A stretch of DNA of 64,000 nt from Bacillota bacterium (GCA_030019365.1 JASEFA010000007.1:62001-126000), one strand, 5' to 3'; positions 1-9,593 are shown, numbered from the stretch's first letter. Translations and numbers: made by a program. Notes: generated by a model from the letters alone, not told the origin.

Positions 1-143
1 TCATCATGGGACAGGTGGACGTGCTTTCTGCCGCCTTCATATCGTCCCAGTTCCGGGATGCCGTGGGATTCTCCATACTGATCCTGGTGTTGCTGGTGCG
101 GCCCACGGGACTTTTGGGTTCCCGCCAGCCGGAGAAGGTGTAG
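1..143 (+). CDS. livH: Branched-chain amino acid ABC transporter permease, C-terminal fragment
   Basis: The reading frame is open from the window edge to a TAG stop at 141-143. It encodes about 46 residues that resemble the C-terminus of LivH-type permeases: a hydrophobic last helix followed by the pattern LVLLVRPTGLLG. It stands 3 bp before a LivM gene and is followed by LivG and LivF, the usual order of the high-affinity branched-chain amino acid importer (HAAT family). The rest of the gene, and presumably the substrate-binding protein, lie to the left of the window. Confidence 0.85.
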   Translation, partial: IMGQVDVLSAAFISSQFRDAVGFSILILVLLVRPTGLLGSRQPEKV

Positions 144-146
144 CAG

Positions 147-1184
147 GTGGGAGGGAGAATACGTTTGCCGGGGTCAAAGCGGATACTGGAGCATCCCATG
201 GTTTTCCCTGCCGCCGCCGCTGCGTTCTATGTGGTGGTGCGCGCCCTCACCGGTGCCGGGTTGATCAACGATTACTGGCGGCTCATCCTCGATCAGTCGC
301 TCATCATCGCCGTTGCGTCTCTCGGCCTGAGCCTCATCTACGGTTTCTGCGGCCAGTTCTCCCTGGGACACGCCGCCTTCTACGGACTGGGTGCTTACAC
401 GGCCGGGCTCATTGGCAAGCTGTACGGTCACGGTAACCTGGCCTGGTTCGCCGCCTCGCTGGTGGCCGGGGCGCTGGTGGCCGGCTTCGTTGCCCTCCTG
501 GTCGGGCTTCCCATCCTGCGGCTGAGGTCCGATTACCTGGGCATCGCCACCCTGGGCTTCGGCATCATAGTGAAGGTGCTCATGGACAACTCCAACAAGC
601 TGATTCCCGCCACGGGCGGGGCCACCGGCATGACCGGCACCCCCCGGGTGGCGGACTTCACGTGGATTTTCATCACGACCGTCCTCGTGATCCTGCTGGT
701 GCGCAACTTCGTCTATTCCCGCTACGGGAGGGCCTGGGTGGCCATCAGGGAGGACGAGGTGGCGGCAGATGCCATGGGGGCAAACACCACGCTGTACAAG
801 ACCTTGGCGTTTGTGCTGGGCTGCGGGCTGGCCGGCCTGGCGGGGGGCCTGTACGCTCACCGGTACCCGTTCGTACATCCCTCGAGTTTCGATTTCCTGA
901 AGTCCATCGACTTCCTCATCGTGGTGGTACTGGGAGGTCTGGGCAGCTTCACGGGAACCGTAGCCACGGCCATCGGCTGGGTGTTCCTGCTGGAGGGACT
1001 GCGGGGGGTCCTGGGCCAGGCCTTCGTGGACTGGCGGGGAGTGGTGTACGCCCTCATCCTGGTGGTCACCATCATCCTGCGGCCCCGCGGGCTGCTCGGT
1101 GGCAGGGAGTGGAGCGCGCTGGTACCGAGGGTCCTGGCAGTGCCGGTGGGGAAGGGGGAGCGGCGTGGCGGAACTGGAAGTTGA
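147..1184 (+). CDS. livM: Branched-chain amino acid ABC transporter permease LivM
   Basis: This encodes a membrane permease of up to 345 residues with eight or more hydrophobic segments. It carries the LivM-type central motif (GQFSLGHAAFYGLGAYTAG, near residues 70-90) and the conserved GGLGSFTG region near residue 270. It should form the translocation pore with LivH in the cytoplasmic membrane. The first possible start is GTG at 147. A TTG at 165 has a better-spaced purine-rich ribosome site (149-156), so the true protein may be 6 residues shorter. The gene follows livH by 3 bp and overlaps livG, so the four genes form one transcription unit. Related LivM proteins also serve urea or aromatic-acid transport, so the substrate is an inference. 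Confidence 0.9.
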   Translation: MGGRIRLPGSKRILEHPMVFPAAAAAFYVVVRALTGAGLINDYWRLILDQSLIIAVASLGLSLIYGFCGQFSLGHAAFYGLGAYTAGLIGKLYGHGNLAWFAASLVAGALVAGFVALLVGLPILRLRSDYLGIATLGFGIIVKVLMDNSNKLIPATGGATGMTGTPRVADFTWIFITTVLVILLVRNFVYSRYGRAWVAIREDEVAADAMGANTTLYKTLAFVLGCGLAGLAGGLYAHRYPFVHPSSFDFLKSIDFLIVVVLGGLGSFTGTVATAIGWVFLLEGLRGVLGQAFVDWRGVVYALILVVTIILRPRGLLGGREWSALVPRVLAVPVGKGERRGGTGS

Positions 1185-1935
1185 CCGGTTGACCAAGTTC
1201 TTCGGCGGGCTGAGGGCCGTTTCGGAGTTCCATCTTACCCTGCAGGAGGGCGAGCTGGTCGGCCTGATCGGGCCCAACGGGGCCGGCAAGACTACCGTGT
1301 TCAACCTCATCACGGGCATGATCCCTCCCAGCGCGGGAGAGGTCCGGTTCCGCGGGGACAGCATAGTGGGCTTGCCGCCCTATCGCATATTCCAGAAGGG
1401 TATGGCCAGGACGTTCCAGAACATCCGGCTCTTCAAGGAGGCCACCGTGCTCGACAACGTGCTGGTGGGGCTGGACTCCAGGCCGAAGTACGGGTCTTTC
1501 CATGCCGCCTTCCGCACCGGGCACCTGAGTGGCGCGGAAGTGAAGTTGAAATCGGAGGCCCTCGACATCCTGGAGACGGTGGGATTGCGGGAACGGGAGG
1601 GGGAGCTGGCCAGAAACCTCCCCTATGGTGCCCAGAGGCGGCTGGAGCTGGCGCGGGCACTGGCGGGACGCCCCCGGTTGCTCCTGCTGGACGAACCGGC
1701 TGCGGGCATGAACCCGGCCGAGGTGCAGGAGATGGTGCGGTTGATCCGGGATCTCAAGGAACGGTACGGCCTGACCGTGCTACTCATCGAACACCAGATG
1801 GGCGTGGTCATGAACCTGTGCCCCCGCATCGTGGTAATGGACTTCGGAGAGATCATCGCCGAGGGTAGCCCGGTGGAGATCCAGCGTAACCCGCGGGTGC
1901 TGGAGGCGTACCTGGGGAAGGGGGCCGTGGCCTGA
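1165..1935 (+). CDS. livG: Branched-chain amino acid ABC transporter ATPase LivG
   Basis: This encodes a 256-residue ABC ATPase. The Walker A motif GPNGAGKT lies at residues 36-43. The degenerate LivG-type signature is YGAQRRLELARAL, and Walker B is LLLLDEPAAGMNP. The LivG/LivF split, with the longer helical insert typical of LivG, matches the family. The GTG at 1165 is chosen because it follows a GGGGGAG ribosome site at 1154-1160 and gives the normal N-terminus; a longer frame upstream lies inside livM. The start overlaps the end of livM by 20 bp, and the stop overlaps the livF start (TGATG), suggesting translational coupling. Confidence 0.92.
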   Translation: MAELEVDRLTKFFGGLRAVSEFHLTLQEGELVGLIGPNGAGKTTVFNLITGMIPPSAGEVRFRGDSIVGLPPYRIFQKGMARTFQNIRLFKEATVLDNVLVGLDSRPKYGSFHAAFRTGHLSGAEVKLKSEALDILETVGLREREGELARNLPYGAQRRLELARALAGRPRLLLLDEPAAGMNPAEVQEMVRLIRDLKERYGLTVLLIEHQMGVVMNLCPRIVVMDFGEIIAEGSPVEIQRNPRVLEAYLGKGAVA

Positions 1936-2657
1936 TGTTCCTCGAGGTCAAGGATCTGAATGTGTACTACGGCGCCATCCAGGCCATCCACGGTATCTCG
2001 TTTCAGGTCGACCAGGGTGAGATCGTCACCCTCATCGGTGCCAACGGGGCCGGGAAGTCGACCACCCTGCGCACCATCTCCGGACTGGTCCGGGCCCGCA
2101 GCGGGCAGGTGATTTACCGGGGCACCGACATCACCCGGGCACCCGCCCACCAGATCGTGCGCATGGGTATCAGCCAGTGTCCCGAAGGGCGCAAGATATT
2201 TGTCAACCTTACCGTACTGGAGAACCTGGAGATGGGTGCGTACACCCGTTCCGACAAGGCCGAGATTCAGGATAGCCTGGACCGGGTCTTCCACCATTTC
2301 CCCCGGCTCAAGGAGCGCATCAGGCAGGTCGCCGGAACCCTCTCCGGAGGCGAGCAACAGATGCTGGCCATGGGCAGAGCCCTGATGGCCAGGCCCCAGG
2401 CGCTGCTGCTCGACGAGCCCTCGATGGGGCTGTCACCCATCCTGGTTCAGGAGATATTTGCCATCGTCCAGGACATCAACAAGAGCGGCACCACCGTCCT
2501 GCTGGTGGAGCAAAACGCAGCCATGGCTCTTTCCATCGCCCATCGAGGCTACGTGCTGGAGACCGGTCGCATCGTCATTCAGGGGTCCGCAGAGAATCTG
2601 CGGCTCGATCCCAGGGTGAGGGCTGCCTATCTCGGGGACGTGGTGGCGGCGTCGTAG
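1935..2657 (+). CDS. livF: Branched-chain amino acid ABC transporter ATPase LivF
   Basis: This encodes a 240-residue ABC ATPase, normal length for LivF. It has Walker A GANGAGKST near residue 36, the ABC signature LSGGEQQMLAMGRAL, Walker B LLLDEPSMGLSP and the switch histidine region VEQNA typical of LivF. The ATG at 1935 overlaps the livG stop codon. It is the last gene of the liv unit, and its 3' end faces the end of the minus-strand gene at 2669 across 11 bp, so the two units converge with almost no spacer. Confidence 0.92.
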   Translation: MFLEVKDLNVYYGAIQAIHGISFQVDQGEIVTLIGANGAGKSTTLRTISGLVRARSGQVIYRGTDITRAPAHQIVRMGISQCPEGRKIFVNLTVLENLEMGAYTRSDKAEIQDSLDRVFHHFPRLKERIRQVAGTLSGGEQQMLAMGRALMARPQALLLDEPSMGLSPILVQEIFAIVQDINKSGTTVLLVEQNAAMALSIAHRGYVLETGRIVIQGSAENLRLDPRVRAAYLGDVVAAS

Positions 2658-2668
2658 GGCGGCCAGGG

Positions 2669-3931
2669 CTAGCGGCGATGAAGGTTGCGGGCGGCCACGA
2701 AGGCCAGGCCGTTCTCGGTGAGGGCCCGGGCCGTGCGGTTGACCGCCTCGTGTTTGTCCAGGTAGTTCCGTTCCAGGTAGGCCATGTCCGCCGCGGCCAG
2801 GATTTCGTCTTTGGGGCGGAAATAGTCCAGGATGTCGGACGGGTGATCGCGGGTCACCTCCACCTCGGGGTCGCCGCCCTCGTGCTTGGCGGAGATGTTG
2901 GGTACGCGGGACGCCAGGTCCACCAGCTCCTCCCGCCGGTTGTAAGGTTGGCGGACGATGCTCTTGTGGGTCTCGGTGATATGGTGCTCCAGGCGTACCC
3001 GGTCCTCCAGGCCCAGCTCCTTCCTCACGTATGAGCAGAGCTCCAGGGTGCGGTTGTTCACCGAGTTGCTCAGGTTGAGGCCGGCCAGCGGCGTGGAGCC
3101 ATCCTCGCGGGCGAAGAGGCGGGCTGCCACCAGCGTCCACAGGAAGAAATAGGGGTTGTCGTGCCCCGCATACACCGAGATCTTGAAGCTGATGTCGATG
3201 CCCAGCCGGTGCAGGATGAAGCCCAGCAGGATGGTACCGAAGTTGAAGTTCAGCACCTGGTTGATGCCATACTGGGTGTAGTAGTAGAGGTACTCGTCGA
3301 TCCACTGCAGCGGGTGCTCGTTCGGTTGACCGATGCCTCCGAAATAACCGGTGATGGTCTCGGGCCCGCCCAGGTGGACGTTGGACCCGTCCGTGCCCTT
3401 GGTATCCAGGGTCTCCACCCATGTGGCGCCTATGATCTGCATGGCCGCCGCCATCGCCACGATGTCCCCCTGATCGGCTTCCTGCTCCCGCATCCTGCGC
3501 ACCCGGATGTACCTTCCCGGCATGATCTCCTGGCGGTCGATGGCCTGCTTTGCTTCTGCGATCAACCAGGGGAAGTACTGCAGGGCGCTGATCTCCAGGG
3601 TGACGGCCCTGCCCTCGTCGAAGTACATGGTGTCCGCCTGGTCGCCCAGGATCCGGCGCCGGTAGGTGGAGATGCTCACGAAGGCCCCCCGGTCTCGCTC
3701 GGAGGCCAGCCATTCCAGGTCCTCCAGGTAGGGCGAGTGCAGGTTGCGCAACCGGGCCATGAGGTTGGGGAGCTGCCGGGCCTCGCGGGCGCGGGCGTTG
3801 ATCTCCTCGGGAGTGCCGTACCTGGTTACGATGCGGAGCGCCTCGTTCACCAGGCGGTTGTCGGGATCGAGGAGGAAACGGTTGATTTCCTCCAGGGCGG
3901 CCGTCTCCAGTCGCAGGCGATCCCTCAGCAT
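2669..3931 (-). CDS. Conserved-looking protein of unknown function, downstream of panB
   Basis: I do not recognise this 420-residue protein. It is soluble with no signal peptide or membrane helix. The N-terminal 100 residues are charged and helical. The middle (about residues 120-330) alternates strands and helices and holds Gly/Asn-rich motifs such as GGPETITGYFGGIG and ISVYAGHDNPYFF, which look like an enzyme fold, perhaps a barrel. There are no cysteine clusters or P-loops. The start ATG at 3931 follows a strong AGAAGGAG site. It lies 88 bp downstream of panB on the same strand and is probably co-transcribed with it. A role near pantothenate or branched-chain keto-acid metabolism would be guesswork from context. 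Confidence 0.8.
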   Translation of the reverse strand: MLRDRLRLETAALEEINRFLLDPDNRLVNEALRIVTRYGTPEEINARAREARQLPNLMARLRNLHSPYLEDLEWLASERDRGAFVSISTYRRRILGDQADTMYFDEGRAVTLEISALQYFPWLIAEAKQAIDRQEIMPGRYIRVRRMREQEADQGDIVAMAAAMQIIGATWVETLDTKGTDGSNVHLGGPETITGYFGGIGQPNEHPLQWIDEYLYYYTQYGINQVLNFNFGTILLGFILHRLGIDISFKISVYAGHDNPYFFLWTLVAARLFAREDGSTPLAGLNLSNSVNNRTLELCSYVRKELGLEDRVRLEHHITETHKSIVRQPYNRREELVDLASRVPNISAKHEGGDPEVEVTRDHPSDILDYFRPKDEILAAADMAYLERNYLDKHEAVNRTARALTENGLAFVAARNLHRR

Positions 3932-4019
3932 GCCTTTTCACTCCTTCTGCCGGTATGGGGTGCCGGTCCGGCGGTCCCTTCCCGCCATCGGGGCTGCTTA
4001 TCGTGGGCTGTGCCGTGCC

Positions 4020-4880
4020 CTATTTCAGGCGTTCCCGGACCAGCGCTTCCAGGCGGGCTGCCTCTCCCGCCTTCATGCCGTAACAGTGTTCGGGCGCGGG
4101 GAAGCGACCGCTCACCACATCGTCCATGTACTCGCGGAACGCCTTCAGGATGGTCTCGTTCAAGCTGGCATACTTCTTCACGAACCGGGGGGTGAAGGCC
4201 TCGAAAAAACCCAGCATGTCGTGCACGATGAGGAGCTGGCCGTGGCAGTTCGGTCCCGCCCCGATCCCGATGATGGGGATGGATGCCCTTTCCGCCACGA
4301 TCCTGCCCACCTCGGGAGGCACCGCTTCCAGCAGGATGGCAAAGGCGCCCGCCTCTTCGATGATGCGGGCGTCTTCGATGACCCGCAGGGCGGTATCCAC
4401 GTCGCGGGCCTGGGCCCGGAATCCCCCCAGCTGGGCGATGGACTGGGGGGTCAACCCCAGGTGCCCCATGACGGGGATGGTGGCCCTGGTGAGGGCTTCC
4501 ACCACGTCCGCCACGTTGCGGCCGCCTTCCAGCTTCACGGCGTCGCACCCCGCCTCGGCCATGAACCGGCCCGCGTTGCGGATGGCCTCTTCCCTGTTAA
4601 CCTGGTAGGACATGTATGGCATGTCACCTATGAGGAATGCCCCTGGTGCGCCCCGGCGGACGGCCTGGGCGTGCACCACCATGACGTCCATGGTGGCAGG
4701 CAGCGTGCTGTCGTATCCCAGGACCGTCATGGCCAGGGAATCGCCCACCAGGATGATGTCGACCCCGGCCTTCTCTTCCAGCAGGGCCGTGGGGTAATCG
4801 TAGCAGGTGAGCATGGTGATCTTCTCCCCGCGGGCCCGCTTCTGATACAGGTAGGGGATGGTGACCTTCTCCCTTGCCAC
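4020..4880 (-). CDS. panB: 3-methyl-2-oxobutanoate hydroxymethyltransferase
   Basis: This 286-residue protein is a ketopantoate hydroxymethyltransferase. It transfers a hydroxymethyl group from 5,10-methylene-tetrahydrofolate to 2-oxoisovalerate, the first step of pantothenate and CoA synthesis. The metal-binding region VGDSLAMTVLGYDSTLP, the KLEGG motif and the PVMGHLGLTPQS stretch match the family, as does the length (about 265-285 residues). The GTG at 4880 is preferred to an upstream ATG because it sits 6-7 bases after a perfect AAGGAGGT. The gene points away from the DUF2225 gene across a 116-bp divergent spacer in which I see no clear promoter. panC and panD are not in the window. Confidence 0.95.
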   Translation of the reverse strand: MAREKVTIPYLYQKRARGEKITMLTCYDYPTALLEEKAGVDIILVGDSLAMTVLGYDSTLPATMDVMVVHAQAVRRGAPGAFLIGDMPYMSYQVNREEAIRNAGRFMAEAGCDAVKLEGGRNVADVVEALTRATIPVMGHLGLTPQSIAQLGGFRAQARDVDTALRVIEDARIIEEAGAFAILLEAVPPEVGRIVAERASIPIIGIGAGPNCHGQLLIVHDMLGFFEAFTPRFVKKYASLNETILKAFREYMDDVVSGRFPAPEHCYGMKAGEAARLEALVRERLK

Positions 4881-4996
4881 GTTAGGACCTCCTTTCCTTG
4901 CTGCCAGGGTATGGTTCGCCGGCCCCCGACCTTTTCCTGCTGCCAAGGCGCTTCACTGGGAAGGCGTGGAGGTCGATATTCCTTGGGGGTGAGATC

Positions 4997-6037
4997 GTGC
5001 CCGCTATGCAGGAGTTTGCATTATGTCGCCGGTGTGGCGCACGGATCCCGGCAGGAGGCGTGGCCGGGTACTGTCCCGATTGCGCCCGAGAGCTGGTAGC
5101 CCACATCAAGAAAGTAATGCCCCCCGACTCCCAGAAGCGGGTCATCCCCGCGCCTCCGGGGCGCTCGACCGGGTCCCGGACGGCGGGCGGCTTGCTTTAC
5201 ACCACCCGGGAGCGCTGCCCTGTTTGCAGCAACACCTTTTCTGCCACCCGGGTGGCCATGAGCCGGCTGCGGGTCGAGGAGCGAGGGCCTGACTTCTACG
5301 TGCGCTACTCCCCCCTTGACCCCAACCTGTATCAGGTGTGGGTATGTCCGGTCTGCGGGTATGCGGCTCCCCAGGGTGCCTTTGCCCCCCTGTTCCCGGA
5401 CGAGCGGGAACGGGTGGCGGCCGCTGGCCTCCGCCTGCGGGAGCAGGGTGAAGTGTTGATGCGCGAGATCCTCTCCGACCTGGAGCCCGAGCCACCCGCC
5501 TGCGAGGGATCGCCAGCGGCCGGGGACGAAGCGAGTGCCCCACCCGCCGCGGGCGGGGGGACTGTCCCCGCTGGCGGCGGGGAGGCAGTTGCCCGGGCCG
5601 GCCCGGCGGAGGCTGCGGCTGTCGCCGATAGCACGGAGGGAGGCAGGCCGCCTGCCGACGTGGTGACCGAATACCGGCGTGCCCTTTACTTTGCCCGCTG
5701 CCGGCGCCTCGCTCACGGTATTGCGGCGGGGCTGTACCTCCGTCTGGGATGGATTTACCGTGCGCGGGGCGACACCGAGCGGGATGGGCAGCTCTGCGCG
5801 CGTGCTCTGGATGAGTACATGCAGGCATACGAGGGCGAGGACGGCCTGCCCGGGAATATGGACCAGTTCGCTGCTGCCTACCTCCTCGGAGTTCTGAGCA
5901 TGCGCCTGGGTCGGGTGCGGGAGGCAGCCCACTACCTGGGGCAGGTGGTCAGCCCCCGGTCGGGAGCCGAGCCGGCCATCCGCAAGATGGCCCAGGACCA
6001 GTGGTACGAGTTGCAGCGCGTATGGCAAAGCAATTGA
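4997..6037 (+). CDS. DUF2225-family zinc-ribbon protein
   Basis: This encodes about 346 residues. Two cysteine-pair sites near the N-terminus (CRRCG...CPDC) form a probable zinc ribbon that is additional to the family core. A second set (CPVC...CPVCGYAAPQ) is the hallmark of DUF2225 proteins, which occur mainly in Bacillota and are uncharacterised. An Ala/Gly/Pro-rich linker of about 70 residues (around 5490-5650) separates this from a C-terminal TPR-like helical region. Here the linker makes the protein clearly longer than the usual 220-240 residues. The GTG at 4997 follows a GGGGGTGAG site; an ATG at 5006 is possible. A promoter for the next operon overlaps its stop codon. Confidence 0.8.
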   Translation: MPAMQEFALCRRCGARIPAGGVAGYCPDCARELVAHIKKVMPPDSQKRVIPAPPGRSTGSRTAGGLLYTTRERCPVCSNTFSATRVAMSRLRVEERGPDFYVRYSPLDPNLYQVWVCPVCGYAAPQGAFAPLFPDERERVAAAGLRLREQGEVLMREILSDLEPEPPACEGSPAAGDEASAPPAAGGGTVPAGGGEAVARAGPAEAAAVADSTEGGRPPADVVTEYRRALYFARCRRLAHGIAAGLYLRLGWIYRARGDTERDGQLCARALDEYMQAYEGEDGLPGNMDQFAAAYLLGVLSMRLGRVREAAHYLGQVVSPRSGAEPAIRKMAQDQWYELQRVWQSN

Positions 6038-6063
6038 CAGGTTCCTGCCAGCTCTGGTATGTT
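6034..6063 (+). promoter_or_regulatory. Sigma-70-type promoter for the marR-murI-rph operon
   Basis: TTGACA at 6034-6039 is followed after 18 bases by TATGTT at 6058-6063. The -35 box overlaps the stop codon of the DUF2225 gene, and the MarR start lies 30-39 bp further on. This supports an independent transcription start for the following operon. The -35 is consensus and the -10 matches at four positions. Confidence 0.65.
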
Positions 6064-6092
6064 GGGGGGGAGTCAGGGGACAGGCCAGGGGG

Positions 6093-6557
6093 GTGGGGTT
6101 TTTGGAAGACCCCGGCTTTTCCCAGCGGGTGGCTGCTATCGAGGAGCTACTGCGGCTGGTGGCCAGGGCGGTGCGGCTCCACGGCCGGGAGATCCTGTCC
6201 CAGTTCGACATTACCCCTCCTCAGTTCGATGCCCTGCTGGTTCTCGACAGCAATGAAGGTATCACCATGGGTGAGTTGTGCCAGAGGATGCACCTTGCCT
6301 GCAGCACTGCCACCGATCTCATCGATCGCATGGAGAGGTCCGGTCTCCTGGAGCGGGTGCGCGACCCCCACGACCGGCGCGTGATCAGGCTGAAAGTGAG
6401 GCCGCGGGGGCAGGAGGTGCTCAACGCCGTGATGGATGCCCGGCGCAGGTACCTGGCCGGGGTCCTCCGCCGCCTGGACGATCAGGAACTGGAGGATCTG
6501 GCCAGACGTCTGCGGCAGGTGTACGGGCTGATGGCGGGGGAGATGGCGTCCGGGTGA
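6093..6557 (+). CDS. MarR-family transcriptional regulator
   Basis: This encodes 154 residues with the MarR winged helix: MGELCQRMHLACSTATDLID forms the HTH and DPHDRRVIRLKV the wing. The flanking helices would form the dimer interface. MarR proteins are usually dimeric repressors released by small phenolic or lipophilic ligands. The gene opens an operon with murI, rph and rdgB, and its stop overlaps the murI start (GTGA), so it is co-translated with a cell-wall gene, which is unusual for this family. A TTG at 6102 with a G-rich ribosome site is an alternative start. Its target is unknown and may be its own promoter just upstream. Confidence 0.88.
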   Translation: MGFLEDPGFSQRVAAIEELLRLVARAVRLHGREILSQFDITPPQFDALLVLDSNEGITMGELCQRMHLACSTATDLIDRMERSGLLERVRDPHDRRVIRLKVRPRGQEVLNAVMDARRRYLAGVLRRLDDQELEDLARRLRQVYGLMAGEMASG

Positions 6558-7381
6558 CCCTGCCCCTCGAGCATGAACGGTGTCGCCCCGTAGGGTTGAT
6601 GGATTCGGGGGCGGGCGGCCTCTCCGTGGTGCGGCTGTTGCGCAGGCGCTTTCCCGCCGAAAACGTGGTGTATGCGGCCGACACCGGTCGCATGCCATAC
6701 GGCACCCGGCCTCCTTCCCGGGTGCGAGAGTTTACCTCCCAGGTCCTGCGTTTCCTCGCCGGGCAGGGCGTGAAGGCAGCCGTGATCGCCTGCAACACCG
6801 CCACGGCTGCCTCCTGGCCCGGCATACGGGAGGAATTCCCCTTTCCCGTGCTGGGTATGATCCAGGCAGGAGCGCGCGCGGCGGCGCGGGCCACCCGGTC
6901 GGGGCGCGTGGGTATCATCGCCACTCCCGGCACGGTTGCCTCGGGCGAGTATGGCCGCGCCCTGGCGACCCTGGGGATCACCGGGGTGTGGCAGCAGGGC
7001 TGTCCGGAACTGCCCCTGCTGGTCGAGGAGGGTGTTCTCACCGGGGAACGAGCCCTGAGCGCGGTGAGGAGGTGCCTGGAGCCGCTCCTGGACCGGCGCA
7101 TCGATACGCTGGTGCTGGGATGCACTCACTTCCCCTTCCTGAGTGGAGTGATCGGCGAGGTGGTGGGCCCGGCCGTGACGCTGGTGGATCCCGCCGAGGA
7201 AGTGGTCGGGGAGTTAGGAGATGTGCTGTCCGCTCGCGGCTGGCTGTGTGACGGGACAGGCCGGGGGTGGCTCAGGCTGTTCACCAGCGGCGATCCCACC
7301 CAGGTGGGCGGGGTGGCCGGCATGTTGCTGGGTGAGCCGGTGGAGGCTGCGGCGGGTGGCTGGGTCGCGTCCCCTCCCTGA
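6554..7381 (+). CDS. murI: Glutamate racemase
   Basis: This 275-residue enzyme interconverts L- and D-glutamate to supply D-glutamate for peptidoglycan. The N-terminal [11 protein letters not shown] motif and the two catalytic cysteines, in ACNTATAAS and LGCTHFPFL, are all present in the expected order. The GTG at 6554 is taken as start because it gives a normal family N-terminus and overlaps the marR stop by the GTGA arrangement. A longer upstream frame runs through marR and is spurious. The C-terminal 25 residues are Gly/Ala-rich and extend a little beyond the usual end. Confidence 0.95.
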   Translation: MTLPLEHERCRPVGLMDSGAGGLSVVRLLRRRFPAENVVYAADTGRMPYGTRPPSRVREFTSQVLRFLAGQGVKAAVIACNTATAASWPGIREEFPFPVLGMIQAGARAAARATRSGRVGIIATPGTVASGEYGRALATLGITGVWQQGCPELPLLVEEGVLTGERALSAVRRCLEPLLDRRIDTLVLGCTHFPFLSGVIGEVVGPAVTLVDPAEEVVGELGDVLSARGWLCDGTGRGWLRLFTSGDPTQVGGVAGMLLGEPVEAAAGGWVASPP

Positions 7382-7437
7382 CCCGGGGCTCGATGGACGG
7401 ATCGGGTGGACTTTCCCGATCGAAAGAGGTGGATGGG

Positions 7438-8250
<813 letters not shown>

Positions 8251-8284
8251 TGTGCGCTCCGCCGGAGCGGAACCTCACCTGACG

Positions 8285-8893
8285 ATGCTCATTCTGGCGA
8301 CGCGGAACCCGCATAAGGTAGCGGAGATGCGGCTGATCCTGGCGGGGCTGCCCGTGGACATGGCCTCTCTGGCTGAACTGGGTGTGGATCTGCCTCTGCC
8401 GGAAGAACAGCCGACATTCGCCGGGAATGCCCGCTTCAAGGCCCTGGCGGTGGCCCGGCGCTGCCGGGACTGGGCTCTTGCCGACGACTCCGGCGTGGAG
8501 GTGGCGGCTCTGGGGGGCGCGCCGGGGGTGCGTTCCCACCGTTTTGCCGCACCGGACGCCACCGACGAGCAAAACAGGTCGCTGCTCCTCGAGCTCCTGG
8601 CCGGCGTCATGCCTTCCGGGAGGAGCGCGCGCTTCCGGGCCGCTGCTGCCCTGGCTTCTCCCGACGGCACGGTTTGGGTGGCGGAGGGAACCTGGGAGGG
8701 AGAGATCGCAGCATTCCCCCGGGGCCGGAGCGGCTTCGGATACGACCCGGTATTCGTTCCCAGAGTGCCGGGAGGAGGGAAAACGGTGGCCGAGCTAGAA
8801 CCAGGGACAAAGGCCACATTCAGCCACCGGGGAAAGGCAGTGCGTGCTCTCTGGCCTCTGATCGCAGAGCTGGTGGGAAGAAAATGCGGATAG
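8285..8893 (+). CDS. rdgB: XTP/dITP diphosphatase (RdgB/HAM1 family)
   Basis: This 202-residue enzyme hydrolyses dITP, XTP and ITP to monophosphates and so keeps deaminated purines out of nucleic acids. The substrate-site motifs TRNPHKVAEM, FAGNARFKA, ADDSGVEV and SGFGYDPVF are all present and correctly spaced. The ATG at 8285 gives the usual family start. No strong ribosome site precedes it, and starts at 8219 or 8252 cannot be excluded, in which case it would overlap the rph end. Its own end overlaps the next gene by 10 bp. Confidence 0.93.
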   Translation: MLILATRNPHKVAEMRLILAGLPVDMASLAELGVDLPLPEEQPTFAGNARFKALAVARRCRDWALADDSGVEVAALGGAPGVRSHRFAAPDATDEQNRSLLLELLAGVMPSGRSARFRAAAALASPDGTVWVAEGTWEGEIAAFPRGRSGFGYDPVFVPRVPGGGKTVAELEPGTKATFSHRGKAVRALWPLIAELVGRKCG

Positions 8894-9375
8894 GGGTGCT
8901 GTCGGACACCCACGGCAATCTCGCCCTGGTCCACAGGGTTGTCGAGGAAATGGGGTCCGTCGATCTGCTCCTGCATGCGGGGGACTATTACGAGGACTCC
9001 TGCCGCCTGGCCGAATGGGGGGTCCGCGTGGTGGGAGTGGTGGGCAACTGCGATTGCCGGGTGGACGGTCCCGCGGAGAGACTGGTGCAGGTGGGGGGAA
9101 AGCGGCTCTTGCTCACCCACGGCCACCGCTATCGGGTCAAGCAGGACTTCCGGACCCTCCTGTCCCGGGCCCGCGAACTCAATGCGGATGCGGTCGTGTT
9201 CGGTCATACCCACCGGGCCGAGGCTTTTTGGCTGGGCAAGGTGCTTTTTTTCAACCCGGGCAGCCTGCACGCGCCGTGCGGCGACGGGCCTTCTTACGGC
9301 GTGCTCGTCGTCGGCGAAGATGGCATCCGTCCCGAACTACACCCCCTTCGCACGCCTAGTTGTGCGCACGCCTGA
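8884..9375 (+). CDS. YfcE/MJ0936-family metallophosphodiesterase
   Basis: This 163-residue calcineurin-like phosphoesterase carries the full metal-ligand set: DTHGN near residue 8, HAGDYYE, GNCD, LTHGH and GHTH near residue 110. Such proteins hydrolyse phosphodiester model substrates with Mn or Ni, and the physiological substrate is generally not known. It overlaps the end of rdgB by 10 bp, which matches the frequent rph-rdgB-phosphodiesterase order in Bacillota. It is the last gene before the tRNA cluster. Confidence 0.9.
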   Translation: MRIGVLSDTHGNLALVHRVVEEMGSVDLLLHAGDYYEDSCRLAEWGVRVVGVVGNCDCRVDGPAERLVQVGGKRLLLTHGHRYRVKQDFRTLLSRARELNADAVVFGHTHRAEAFWLGKVLFFNPGSLHAPCGDGPSYGVLVVGEDGIRPELHPLRTPSCAHA

Positions 9376-9451
9376 CCGCCGTATCGTTTGGTCACGAAGG
9401 TGCAGGAGTCCCGGTAGGTGTGCTCCAGGCGTTGCCGCAGTCGCCGCGCGT

Positions 9452-9480
9452 TTGACTGCAACAGTTTTGCCCGATATAAT
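9452..9480 (+). promoter_or_regulatory. Near-consensus sigma-70 promoter of the tRNA cluster
   Basis: TTGACT at 9452-9457, a 17-base spacer and a perfect TATAAT at 9475-9480 predict a start near 9487, 23 bp before the tRNA-Pro gene. In such a GC-rich genome an AT-rich element of this quality is unlikely to be chance, and stable RNA operons usually have strong promoters. Confidence 0.88.
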
Positions 9481-9509
9481 CGTAATGGGCCAGCCAGGTT
9501 GCCGGGTTC

Positions 9510-9586
9510 CGGGGCGTAGCGCAGCTTGGCAGCGCGTCTGATTTGGGTTCAGAAGGTCCCGGGTTCAAATCCCGGCGCCCCGACCA
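9510..9586 (+). tRNA. tRNA-Pro (anticodon UGG)
   Basis: The acceptor strands CGGGGCG (9510-9516) and CGCCCCG (9576-9582) pair fully. The T arm contains GGTTCAAATCC and the anticodon loop reads TTTGGGT with TGG. The 3' CCA is encoded (9584-9586). It is the first of seven tightly packed tRNA genes. Confidence 0.96.
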
Positions 9587-9593
9587 GCTTCTT

